The position numbers and the translations under genes were made by a program. The notes under the pieces were generated by a model that did not search any database, was not told the DNA's origin, and saw only the letters and a program-made list of their open reading frames with translations. A stretch of DNA of 9,458 nucleotides from Suilimivivens sp963618065 (lineage in GTDB: Bacteria; Bacillota; Clostridia; Lachnospirales; Lachnospiraceae), in contig CAVERH010000090.1 of assembly GCA_963618065.1 (NCBI GenBank), positions 1 to 9,458 of the forward strand. The letters are read 5' to 3'. Shown one piece after another: positions 1-5,529 of the stretch (its first letter is position 1; each line of letters starts with the position of its first letter).

Positions 1-2
1 TA

Positions 3-158
3 TTCTACCACAAAACTAATTATCTTTCACTGACAACTATTCTAACACATAGGGGTAATCATATCAGGTATGATCTCCCGATGTGGGATATATCAACTTT
101 AGCACAGGAATTTCTAAAAAGCAATAGAAATATCAATCACATTGATAATATGCAATAA
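3..158 (+). CDS. C-terminal part of an unidentified protein running in from the left
   Basis: One frame is open from the first bases to a TAA at 156-158, giving 51 residues. The other two + frames stop within about 35 bases. The peptide is mixed and protein-like, with LPMWDISTLAQEFLKS near its end, and has no obvious low-complexity bias. No ribosome binding site precedes its only internal ATGs, so it is best read as the end of a gene starting outside the window. The dinB promoter candidate begins eight bases after its stop, which fits a gene boundary. I do not recognise the family. An open run of this length can arise by chance in AT-rich DNA, so confidence is moderate. Confidence 0.4.
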   Translation, partial: FYHKTNYLSLTTILTHRGNHIRYDLPMWDISTLAQEFLKSNRNINHIDNMQ

Positions 159-165
159 ATTACCA

Positions 166-194
166 TTGAATAGCAATATAAAAAGTATTATATT
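166..194 (+). promoter_or_regulatory. Candidate sigma-A promoter of the DNA polymerase cassette
   Basis: TTGAAT at 166-171 and TATATT at 189-194 are separated by 17 bases. This predicts a start near 201 and a leader of about 47 nt. No LexA-type box (GAAC-N4-GTTC or the longer Gram-positive form) is visible in 159-247, so SOS control is not supported here. Confidence 0.45.
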
Positions 195-206
195 ATGCCA
201 TGTAGA

Positions 207-224
207 CGGATGGCGCATCATCCG
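207..224 (+). promoter_or_regulatory. Stem-loop in the dinB leader
   Basis: CGGATG (207-212) and CATCCG (219-224) form a perfect 6-bp stem with a GCGCAT loop. It sits just upstream of the AAGAAGGTGAT ribosome binding site. It could affect mRNA stability or translation; no function is shown. Confidence 0.35.
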
Positions 225-247
225 GCAGCGGGAAAGAAGGTGATTCA

Positions 248-1537
248 ATGAGCCGGACAATACTGCATAGTGACTGTAACTGTTTCTATGCGTCAGTAGA
301 GCTTCTGCATCATCCGGAACTTCGGGGAAAGCCTGTAGCAGTAGGTGGAGATCCTGAGGCGAGGCATGGAATTGTGCTGACTGCTGATTACAAGGCCAAG
401 AGATATGGTGTAAAAACCGGAATGGCATTATGGCAGGCAAAACAGGTATGCCCGGATATAACATTTCTTCCACCAAGAATGGACCTGTATCTTAGATTTT
501 CCAGAATGGCACAGGAAATTTATGCTGACTATACAGACAAGAGGGAGCCATACGGAATTGATGAGTCCTGGCTGGATGTGACAGACAGTGCAACTCTCAA
601 GGGAGACGGATTTCATATTGCGCAGGAAATCAGTAGCAGGATGAAAAAAGAGCTTGGCATTACAGTGAGCGTTGGTGTGTCGTTCAACAAGATTTTTGCA
701 AAACTTGGTTCGGATTACAAGAAACCGGATGCCATTACTACTATGTATGAGGATGAGTATCAGAGTAAAGCCTGGTGCCTTCCAGTTTCTGATCTGTTAT
801 ATGTGGGAAATGCAACGAATAAAAAGTTATATAGCATGGGAATCCGGACCATCGGGGATCTGGCAAAATCGGATGAAACTCTGCTGGTCAGAAAACTTGG
901 CAAGATGGGAAGTATCCTGTGGGCTTTTGCTAATGGATATGATGATTCTCCGGTAAAGCTGGAAAACACATCAGCTCCGGTCAAGTCAGTTGGCAACAGT
1001 ACAACAACGCCCAGGGATATGGAAACAGATGAGGATGTCAAGATTGTGTTATACATTCTGGCAGAAAGTGTAGCGGCAAGACTCAGGGAGAATGGTTTCC
1101 GGTGCCAGACTGTGGAAATCAGTGTCCGTGACAAAGAACTGTTTCATTTTTCAAAACAGGTAAAGTTACAGAATGCAAGTAATATCACCAAGGAGATAGC
1201 GGAGGCAGGATACAGGCTATACAAAGACAACTACAGACTACCGGCAGATGATAAGGAACTGAAAAGCAGCCGGCCAGAGTTCTTTCAAAAGCCACTGCGG
1301 AGCATAGGAATACGTGGAACGGATCTTGTTACAGATTATTTTTGGGAGCAGCTGGACATGTTCATGGATCCGCAGGCAAGGGAGAAACAGATGAAAATGG
1401 ATGAGGCGGTTGACATTATCCGCAAAAGATTTGGATTTTACAGTGTCCAGAGAGGGCTTATGTACCGCGACAGAATACTGTCAGCATGTGATGCCAAGTC
1501 TGATCATACGGTACATCCACATGGGTATTTTGGATAG
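248..1537 (+). CDS. dinB: Y-family translesion DNA polymerase (DinB/UmuC-like)
   Basis: This 429-residue protein is an error-prone polymerase that copies past damaged template bases. The N-terminal motif HSDCNCFYASVE gives metal ligand D9 and Y14 at the steric-gate position. The second catalytic motif, YGIDESWLD, gives D105 and E106. A helix-hairpin-helix (LYVGNATNKKLYSMGIRTIG, about 184-203) joins the palm to the little-finger domain (about 245-360). QLDMF at 368-372 matches a beta-clamp binding motif, which supports docking on the host replisome. The length is slightly above the roughly 350-420 residues usual for Pol IV. The start is fixed by AAGAAGGTGAT seven bases upstream. A small partner gene follows 20 bases later. 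Similar polymerases are common accessory genes on ICEs, plasmids and prophages of Firmicutes. DinB versus UmuC assignment is uncertain; catalytic competence looks intact. Confidence 0.95.
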   Translation: MSRTILHSDCNCFYASVELLHHPELRGKPVAVGGDPEARHGIVLTADYKAKRYGVKTGMALWQAKQVCPDITFLPPRMDLYLRFSRMAQEIYADYTDKREPYGIDESWLDVTDSATLKGDGFHIAQEISSRMKKELGITVSVGVSFNKIFAKLGSDYKKPDAITTMYEDEYQSKAWCLPVSDLLYVGNATNKKLYSMGIRTIGDLAKSDETLLVRKLGKMGSILWAFANGYDDSPVKLENTSAPVKSVGNSTTTPRDMETDEDVKIVLYILAESVAARLRENGFRCQTVEISVRDKELFHFSKQVKLQNASNITKEIAEAGYRLYKDNYRLPADDKELKSSRPEFFQKPLRSIGIRGTDLVTDYFWEQLDMFMDPQAREKQMKMDEAVDIIRKRFGFYSVQRGLMYRDRILSACDAKSDHTVHPHGYFG

Positions 1538-1557
1538 ACAGGAGGGACTGAATTATT

Positions 1558-1800
1558 ATGGAAAGCAGCAAAGTATATGTAAATGTCATGGCTGAATTTA
1601 CAAATGACGGAAGACTTCTTCCAAGGAGCTTTATCTGGAAGGATGGCCGTGTATATGAGATTCAGAAAGTAACAGATGTAAGAAGAGCAGCGAGCCTGAA
1701 AGCAGGAGGAGCCGGAATACGTTACACCTGTATTGTTGATGGAAAAGAGAGCCATCTTTTCTACGAAGACAACAATATGTGGTTTATGGAGGAGAGATAG
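1558..1800 (+). CDS. Small DinB-associated protein (DUF6504-like)
   Basis: This 80-residue protein starts 20 bases after the polymerase, with GGAGGG at 1541-1546 upstream, so the two are very likely cotranscribed. The core has the pattern RSFIWKDGRVYEI near residues 23-35, basic residues, GIRYTCIVDG near 53-62, and an aromatic end LFYEDNNMWFMEE. That layout (F-x-W-x-G-R-x-Y early, R-Y-x-x-x-V mid, W near the C-terminus) resembles short proteins encoded next to DinB/ImuB polymerases and annotated as DUF6504. It predicts a small all-beta fold. No catalytic residues, signal peptide or membrane segment is visible. A role with the polymerase is inferred from linkage only. Confidence 0.85.
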   Translation: MESSKVYVNVMAEFTNDGRLLPRSFIWKDGRVYEIQKVTDVRRAASLKAGGAGIRYTCIVDGKESHLFYEDNNMWFMEER

Positions 1801-1850
1801 TTTTTTAATGGTGTTATACCAGTCGAAAAGATCAGCAAGAAGGTCACAGG

Positions 1851-1982
1851 ATGAATGGTGCGGACTTCGGCACATCGGAACTCATTTATCCAGAGGATAC
1901 AATCATCAATGGTTTTCATTTCCCTTATCCGTTGAATGGTACACAAATTGTACAATGTCAGGAGGACTTTGATGATGACTGA
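1851..1982 (+). CDS. 43-residue ORF overlapping the Com-like gene
   Basis: ATG at 1851 follows AAGAAGG (1837-1843) by seven bases, the same ribosome binding site type as the polymerase gene. It reads 43 codons to TGA at 1980-1982. The product is acidic at its C-terminus (QCQEDFDDD) and contains an aromatic-proline stretch, NGFHFPYPLNG. The last 11 bases overlap the start of the Com-like gene in another frame. The AGGAGG for that gene lies inside this ORF, which suggests translational coupling. I do not recognise a family. A competing frame (ATG 1808 to 1972) has a poorer ribosome binding site and a less protein-like composition. Confidence 0.5.
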   Translation: MNGADFGTSELIYPEDTIINGFHFPYPLNGTQIVQCQEDFDDD

Positions 1983-2220
1983 GAGAGTTAAGATGAGATA
2001 TGTGAGCTGCCCGTCCTGCGGAAAGCAGCTGTTTAAGGTGGCAGGGAATTGCAGTGTTGAGATTACATGTGTGAGATGCAAGAAAGAAATCGTAGGGGTG
2101 GTGGATGAAATTTATATGAAGATATTTGAGAACTGCCGTGGAAAGGAACCTGATCAGGAAAAAGCCAGCAGATACTCTACGGATATGGAGGCGTTAAGGC
2201 AGCGGAAAAGAGCAATATAG
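1972..2220 (+). CDS. Com-like zinc-ribbon protein 1
   Basis: This is an 82-residue protein with two CxxC knuckles: C13/C16 in SCPSCGKQLFKV and C33/C36 in TCVRCKKEIV. Twenty-odd residues separate them, including the alternating EIT pattern typical of Com-like zinc fingers. Com of phage Mu is an mRNA-binding translational activator, and small relatives are frequent on Firmicute mobile elements. The Cys-rich KTR family is an alternative label. A basic, charged tail follows (about 50-82). ATG 1972 sits six bases after AGGAGG (1960-1965); ATG 1975 is also in frame and equally possible. The upstream in-frame ATG at 1936 lacks a ribosome binding site. The gene overlaps the 43-residue ORF by 11 bases. 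Function is inferred from fold only. Confidence 0.8.
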   Translation: MMTERVKMRYVSCPSCGKQLFKVAGNCSVEITCVRCKKEIVGVVDEIYMKIFENCRGKEPDQEKASRYSTDMEALRQRKRAI

Positions 2221-2380
2221 TAATAACATGCAGAAAAGGTACAGAATACAGGAAAATATCCCCATAATCTGTCCTTCGTTCAAATAATATAAAAATACAG
2301 ATATGTGTTGGGAGTCTGGTTTTATCTGGAAAAAATTACGCTAATATGTCCAAAATCTTCCACATATTACTCGGTTCTGA

Positions 2381-2408
2381 TTTACAGAAGAAAATAGTAT
2401 TCTATTAT
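2381..2408 (+). promoter_or_regulatory. Candidate promoter of the first XRE regulator
   Basis: TTTACA (2381-2386) and TATTAT (2403-2408) are 16 bases apart, 22 bases ahead of the ATG at 2430. The short leader would hold little beyond the AGAGGAGT ribosome binding site. The rest of the 2221-2380 gap shows no gene; it has only a loose inverted repeat, CAGATA 2298-2303 / TATCTG 2323-2328. Confidence 0.4.
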
Positions 2409-2429
2409 GGATGAAATGAGAGGAGTAAT

Positions 2430-2783
2430 ATGTCGAACGATAACGATAAATGCCAGGAATATCAAAAGAATATGGGTAAGCGGCTGAGAACGGTGCGGAA
2501 AGAAAATGTGCTGTCCCAGGAAGCTGTCGCGGATGCTCTTGGTATATGTATAAAGCAGTATCAGAGATACGAATATGGAGATTCTGCAATTTCATGTGAG
2601 AAGCTGTCAATACTGGAAGATGCATTCCATTTCGATGTGCGATACATAGTAACAGGAAAGAGAGAGCAGATTGACATAGACAGATATGTTGTAAATATGC
2701 CCTGGAAGGAAAAACGCGATTTTTTTGAGAGAATGGCCAAGTATGTACTCAGGATATTGAACAACACAGAGAAAGGAGAATAG
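2430..2783 (+). CDS. XRE-family HTH transcriptional regulator 1
   Basis: This is a 117-residue DNA-binding protein. A Cro/C1-type HTH spans about residues 16-77: helix 2 in LSQEAVADALGI, recognition helix in IKQYQRYEYGDSAIS, and the closing FDVRYIVTGK turn. The C-terminal 40 residues are charged and helical (PWKEKRDFFERMAKYVLRIL) and may mediate dimerisation. There is no peptidase or S24 domain, so it is not a LexA/CI-type self-cleaving repressor. The start is supported by AGAGGAGT at 2419-2426. Its likely role is control of neighbouring element genes. A second XRE gene (3337-3654) is too different in sequence to be a recent duplicate. Confidence 0.9.
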   Translation: MSNDNDKCQEYQKNMGKRLRTVRKENVLSQEAVADALGICIKQYQRYEYGDSAISCEKLSILEDAFHFDVRYIVTGKREQIDIDRYVVNMPWKEKRDFFERMAKYVLRILNNTEKGE

Positions 2784-2814
2784 ACGGGGAAATCGTAATA
2801 TTTATTGGGGAGTA

Positions 2815-3030
2815 GTGAAAAACCCGACTATTAGGATGAAAATGAGAAATGATAAACGAGATAATGAACACAGAATGATTCATTGTTCAGGCTGCGGAAA
2901 GTTTTTGGCAACATGTAAAGAAGTAATATCATTGAATATCATTTGTCCGAAATGCCGGACGGTTACGATTGCGGATCTCAAATCAGGGGAACTTAAGACA
3001 ATCCGGGATCGCAGAAAAAATCAGATTTGA
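2815..3030 (+). CDS. Com-like zinc-ribbon protein 2
   Basis: This is a short protein with CxxC pairs at C24/C27 (HCSGCGKFLA) and C44/C47 (ICPKCRTVTI), numbered from the GTG at 2815. The spacing and surrounding residues match the zinc ribbon of the 1972-2220 protein, so this is a second member of the same Com-like group. The start is unsettled. GTG 2815 has GGGGAG close upstream, giving 71 residues. In-frame ATGs at 2836, 2842 and 2875 have no better ribosome binding sites. The last would give a minimal 51-residue ribbon. The C-terminus is basic (KTIRDRRKNQI), consistent with nucleic-acid binding. It follows the XRE gene by about 30 bases and is probably cotranscribed. Confidence 0.75.
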   Translation: MKNPTIRMKMRNDKRDNEHRMIHCSGCGKFLATCKEVISLNIICPKCRTVTIADLKSGELKTIRDRRKNQI

Positions 3031-3053
3031 ATAATATAAGCAGTATGAAAATA

Positions 3054-3083
3054 TTGCACGAATAATAGATAATTGAATAAAAT
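3054..3083 (+). promoter_or_regulatory. Weak promoter candidate ahead of the 3128 ORF
   Basis: TTGCAC (3054-3059) and TAAAAT (3078-3083) are 18 bases apart. The -10 matches five of six consensus bases; the -35 is weak. Confidence 0.25.
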
Positions 3084-3127
3084 GAGCCAGTGGGCGGACC
3101 ATCAGACTGGACAGAGGAACCGGAACC

Positions 3128-3244
3128 TTGATTTCGGTAATGCCGAGAATCCTTAAAGATGATCCCACTGTGCAAGAGTTTGTAAACGAGCTGAATATAG
3201 CAGAAGACTATAAGGAGCCTGCAAAACGGAAATATAACGAGTAA
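3128..3244 (+). CDS. Possible 38-residue protein or gene remnant ending inside a terminator
   Basis: A frame open to TAA at 3242-3244 encodes a charged, helix-prone peptide including ILKDDPTVQEFVNELNIAED. TTG 3128 has AGAGGA (3113-3118) nine bases upstream. The internal ATG at 3140 lacks a ribosome binding site. The frame stays open back to a stop at 3083-3085, so a truncated larger gene is equally possible. Its last codons (EPAKR) form the left arm of the terminator at 3212-3279. No family is recognised. Confidence 0.35.
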   Translation: MISVMPRILKDDPTVQEFVNELNIAEDYKEPAKRKYNE

Positions 3245-3279
3245 TCGTTTTATTTTAATGCGTTTTGCAGGCTCTTTTT
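3212..3279 (+). terminator. Strong intrinsic terminator with long loop
   Basis: GAGCCTGCAAAACG (3215-3228) and CGTTTTGCAGGCTC (3261-3274) form a perfect 14-bp stem, extended by A-T and G-T pairs, and are followed by TTTTT. The 32-nt loop holds a nested 5-bp hairpin (AACGA 3236-3240 / TCGTT 3245-3249). It would end transcription from the 2430-3244 genes before the second XRE gene. Confidence 0.8.
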
Positions 3280-3304
3280 CTGTTCCATCATAAGACATGT
3301 TGTA

Positions 3305-3330
3305 TTTCCGTTTGGGCTTCGGAAACGGAG
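3305..3330 (+). promoter_or_regulatory. Alternative hairpins over the XRE-2 ribosome binding site
   Basis: TCCGTTT (3307-3313) pairs perfectly with AAACGGA (3323-3329) and would bury the GGAG at 3327-3330. A competing stem, TTTCCG (3305-3310) with CGGAAA (3320-3325), leaves GGAG free. The two stems share bases and exclude each other. Confidence 0.35.
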
Positions 3331-3336
3331 AGAAGA

Positions 3337-3654
3337 ATGGAAAAAACATTAGGAAAGAGAATTAAGGAATGCAGACTGAAAAAAGAAATGACTCAGGAAG
3401 ATCTTGCAGAAATCATGTTGACCAAAAAATCTACAATTTCCGATTATGAGAATGACAAGATTGATATGAAAATCAGTGTTTTGAAAGAGATTGCAAATGC
3501 TCTGGGCACTTCTGTCAGTTATCTGGTTGGAGAACAGGACGGGGATATTAAAGATGAAATTATACAAATGGCTATGGCCTTGCAGCAGATTAAGAGCAAA
3601 GAGCTGAGAAAGGCAGCAGTTGCACAGGTGAAGGTGCTGGCTGGAATAATATAA
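3337..3654 (+). CDS. XRE-family HTH transcriptional regulator 2
   Basis: This 105-residue regulator has a canonical Cro/C1 HTH at about residues 5-65: LGKRIKECRLKKEMTQEDLA, then STISDYENDKIDM as recognition helix, then LGTSVSYLVGE. A short helical tail, about 70-105, is rich in Ala, Lys and Gln and probably dimerises. The start at ATG 3337 has GGAG six bases upstream. A longer in-frame start at 3265 would begin inside the terminator and adds Cys/Phe-rich sequence unlike this family, so I reject it. The gene stands between the terminator ending at 3279 and the promoter candidate at 3706. It may control the recombination module downstream. Confidence 0.92.
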   Translation: MEKTLGKRIKECRLKKEMTQEDLAEIMLTKKSTISDYENDKIDMKISVLKEIANALGTSVSYLVGEQDGDIKDEIIQMAMALQQIKSKELRKAAVAQVKVLAGII

Positions 3655-3705
3655 ATGGTTCAGGTACGGTTCCACCGGATTTTGTACGGTCTTTGGGGAA
3701 CGATT

Positions 3706-3733
3706 TTTACTCCGTGGTTATCTACAATAATAT
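3706..3733 (+). promoter_or_regulatory. Candidate promoter of the sigma-like/xis operon
   Basis: TTTACT (3706-3711) and TAATAT (3728-3733) are 16 bases apart. Upstream, at 3665-3690, TACGGT occurs twice about 20 bases apart, which could be an operator pair for one of the XRE proteins. Confidence 0.35.
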
Positions 3734-3793
3734 CTGTAAAGAAGAGTAAACGTACGAAAGCTCATGACATTCAGAAATAAAAGGAGTACAGCA

Positions 3794-4360
3794 ATGACAG
3801 AAAAGAACCTTATCAGAGTATATACAGGAGCTACATCAGAGAAGCGCATAGATATCATTATCAAAAACTATACAAAATTCATTGGAATTGTGGACGGATA
3901 TACAGACGGGCTGCGTTACATGATCGAATGTGAAAAGGAAAGCAGCCACCGGCAGTCAGTTGGAGATCTCGGAGTAAGAGTCCAGACCGGAGGAATGACA
4001 AGTGATCCCACCGCCAGAAAAGCAGTCAACAATGTTATTACAAGGGAAGCACTGGTCAACTGCGATTTTTCAGATGGTGTACTGGATGGAGTGGATCAGG
4101 CAGAAGTATATATCAGGGATGCATACATTCTCAGGAGTATGAGGAAAGACTATAACCTGTTTAACAGCCAACTTGGAATTCTGGGAACAGAAAAAGAGAC
4201 ATTTATCAAGTATCTGCTGAAAGAAAAGAGCATTTCGGATATTGCAGAGGAGCAGGGAATTGCGTATGAATCAGCAAGACAGCAGATGCAGAAAATAAAA
4301 GTCCGTATGAAAAAGCAGGTGAAGAGATTCATGGATGGACAGCCGGGAGGTATCGCATAA
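3794..4360 (+). CDS. Sigma-70 region-4-like regulator of the element
   Basis: This is a 188-residue protein. Its C-terminal part (about 130-178) has a sigma region 4 type HTH: TFIKYLLKEKSISDIAEEQG, then IAYESARQQMQKIKVRMKKQ as recognition helix. The N-terminal 125 residues do not show a clear region 2, so it is probably an accessory or late-gene type activator, not a full sigma factor. Similar sigma-like proteins stand before xis-int modules in Firmicute ICEs, where they are thought to steer transfer or excision genes. ATG 3794 has AAAGGAGT eight bases upstream; an in-frame ATG at 3764 lacks one. The stop codon shares its last A with the next ATG (TAATG at 4358-4362), indicating translational coupling to the excisionase. 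Confidence 0.85.
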   Translation: MTEKNLIRVYTGATSEKRIDIIIKNYTKFIGIVDGYTDGLRYMIECEKESSHRQSVGDLGVRVQTGGMTSDPTARKAVNNVITREALVNCDFSDGVLDGVDQAEVYIRDAYILRSMRKDYNLFNSQLGILGTEKETFIKYLLKEKSISDIAEEQGIAYESARQQMQKIKVRMKKQVKRFMDGQPGGIA

Positions 4361-4557
4361 TGGGAGTGACAGCAGAGAACATTGCAGAAAAAAGGTGCTA
4401 TACCGTAAAGGAAGTACAGGAAATGCTTGGAATCAGCAGACCGACCGTATATGAGTTGCTAAAGAAAAATGAATTCCGCTGGATCCAGATTGGAAATAAG
4501 TACCGTATATCAAAGAAGAGTTTTGATGAATGGCTGGATCAGAAGAGTGATATTTAA
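4360..4557 (+). CDS. xis: Excisionase-family HTH_17 protein (Xis)
   Basis: This 65-residue protein is almost entirely a MerR-like excisionase domain. It runs CYTVKEVQEMLGISRPTVYE (about 13-32), a wing with WIQIGNKYRISKKSFDEWLD (about 41-60), and a short acidic end. The domain bends attachment-site DNA and favours excision by the partner integrase. The start overlaps the previous stop by one base, with GGGAGG (4345-4350) as ribosome binding site. The integrase lies 970 bases downstream, with the four-HTH gene between, so it belongs to the same recombination module. The DNA-binding assignment is clear. Which protein is the true directionality factor, this one or the next, is open. Confidence 0.9.
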   Translation: MGVTAENIAEKRCYTVKEVQEMLGISRPTVYELLKKNEFRWIQIGNKYRISKKSFDEWLDQKSDI

Positions 4558-4559
4558 GG

Positions 4560-4576
4560 GAACGTCACTGACGTTC
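4560..4576 (+). promoter_or_regulatory. Inverted-repeat operator candidate
   Basis: GAACGTC and GACGTTC are perfect 7-bp arms around ACT, just upstream of an extended -10 promoter. No T-run follows, so it is not an intrinsic terminator. It is longer than a LexA box (GAAC-N4-GTTC). A regulator or Xis binding site is likely. Confidence 0.5.
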
Positions 4577-4596
4577 TAAAGATTTAACAGGAATCA

Positions 4597-4605
4597 TGGT
4601 ATATT
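4597..4605 (+). promoter_or_regulatory. Extended -10 promoter for the four-HTH/int operon
   Basis: TGGTATATT fits the extended -10 pattern (TGN plus TATAAT-like). No good -35 lies 16-18 bases upstream. The inverted repeat at 4560-4576 ends where a -35 would begin, suggesting activator dependence or repression. Confidence 0.4.
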
Positions 4606-4637
4606 GAGGAAAACACGAAAAGGAGAAATTCAGGACT

Positions 4638-5528
4638 ATGGATAATCTGACAGGTGCGGATAATATAAGAAAGAATATGGAAGAAAAGATGGCATCCGGA
4701 AAGCAGGCAAAGAAGAAAACAATGTCTGTTCCGGAGATGCGGGAACTTCTTGGAGTCAAAAAGACAGAGAGCTACTGGCTGGTGCACAGAAATTTTTTCA
4801 AGACGGAGATCATCAATGGGCAGATGCGTGTTGATCTGGAGAGTTTTGAAAAATGGTATGCAAACCAGGTAAAACATAAAAAGGTGAATGGCGAGGATCC
4901 GGGAGCTGAACTGACAAAGAAATCTTATTCTTTTCGTGATGCGGCAAATCTTCTGGGAATCCATTCTTCAAACCTGTATGAGATATGGCGGGAAGAAAAC
5001 CTTGAGACTTTTACGGTAGATTTTACAAAGAGGATTCCCATTGAAGTATTTGAAAAATGGTATGAGAATCAGATCATGTATCAGAAAGTAGGAAAGATGC
5101 CCACGATCACGGATCTGCAGGCAGACTTTATCCCATTACACGAAGCGGCAGCACTTCTTGGAATCACGAAGGAGAAGATGTCGGTAATCACCAGGGCAAG
5201 CAGATTTAAGGACTGCTTTGAAATCCAGGTATTTGAGGATAAGAAGTGGATCTCTAAAAAGAGTTTTCAGTATTTTCTGAATGCACAGAGTGTATATCAG
5301 GTTGTGAAGGAACCGGGGCCTGTAAAGCAGGATAATCAGGAGAGTATGGAGACAAAAGAATATATTTCCCGACCAGAGGCAGCAGCTCTTGCAGGAGTTA
5401 CAAGCGGAACAATCACAAAATGGATGCAGAAGGAACACTTTTCATGTGTTGGAGCCGGGAAAGTTCTGAGAATAAACCGCAAAGAATTTCTGCAATGGCT
5501 GAAAGAATACCAGGAAGGAGCTGGATAA
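4638..5528 (+). CDS. Protein of four tandem excisionase-like HTH units
   Basis: This is a 296-residue protein built from four repeats of about 50 residues. Unit 1 (about 28-76) has MSVPEMRELLGV and ends SFEKWYANQ. Unit 2 (96-145) has YSFRDAANLLGI and ends VFEKWYENQ. Unit 3 (164-216) has IPLHEAAALLGI and ends SFQYFLNAQ. Unit 4 (242-291) has ISRPEAAALAGV and ends FLQWLKEYQ. Each unit follows the HTH_17 excisionase layout: a helix pair, a wing, then the F-x-x-W/F closing helix. Units 1-3 are evenly spaced at about 68 residues; unit 4 follows a longer linker (about 217-241). The first 27 residues are basic. AAAAGGAG lies upstream of ATG 4638. The stop is one base before the integrase start, so both are coupled. 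A role as accessory factor or directionality protein at att sites is inferred. Confidence 0.85.
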   Translation: MDNLTGADNIRKNMEEKMASGKQAKKKTMSVPEMRELLGVKKTESYWLVHRNFFKTEIINGQMRVDLESFEKWYANQVKHKKVNGEDPGAELTKKSYSFRDAANLLGIHSSNLYEIWREENLETFTVDFTKRIPIEVFEKWYENQIMYQKVGKMPTITDLQADFIPLHEAAALLGITKEKMSVITRASRFKDCFEIQVFEDKKWISKKSFQYFLNAQSVYQVVKEPGPVKQDNQESMETKEYISRPEAAALAGVTSGTITKWMQKEHFSCVGAGKVLRINRKEFLQWLKEYQEGAG

Positions 5529-5529
5529 T

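Noticed and set aside
114..476. Reverse-strand 120-codon frame over the dinB start
   Set aside because: It overlaps the well-supported polymerase gene and its promoter region, with no ribosome binding site and no recognisable motif.
1932..1956. TTGAAT/TACAAT as a promoter for the Com-like gene
   Set aside because: The spacer is only 13 bases; the gene is more likely read from the upstream operon.
3265..3336. Longer N-terminus for the second XRE regulator
   Set aside because: It would begin inside the terminator stem, lacks a ribosome binding site, and adds sequence unlike the family; ATG 3337 has GGAG at proper spacing.
4560..4576. LexA/SOS box
   Set aside because: The GAAC and GTTC ends are nine bases apart instead of four, so the repeat is a different operator type.
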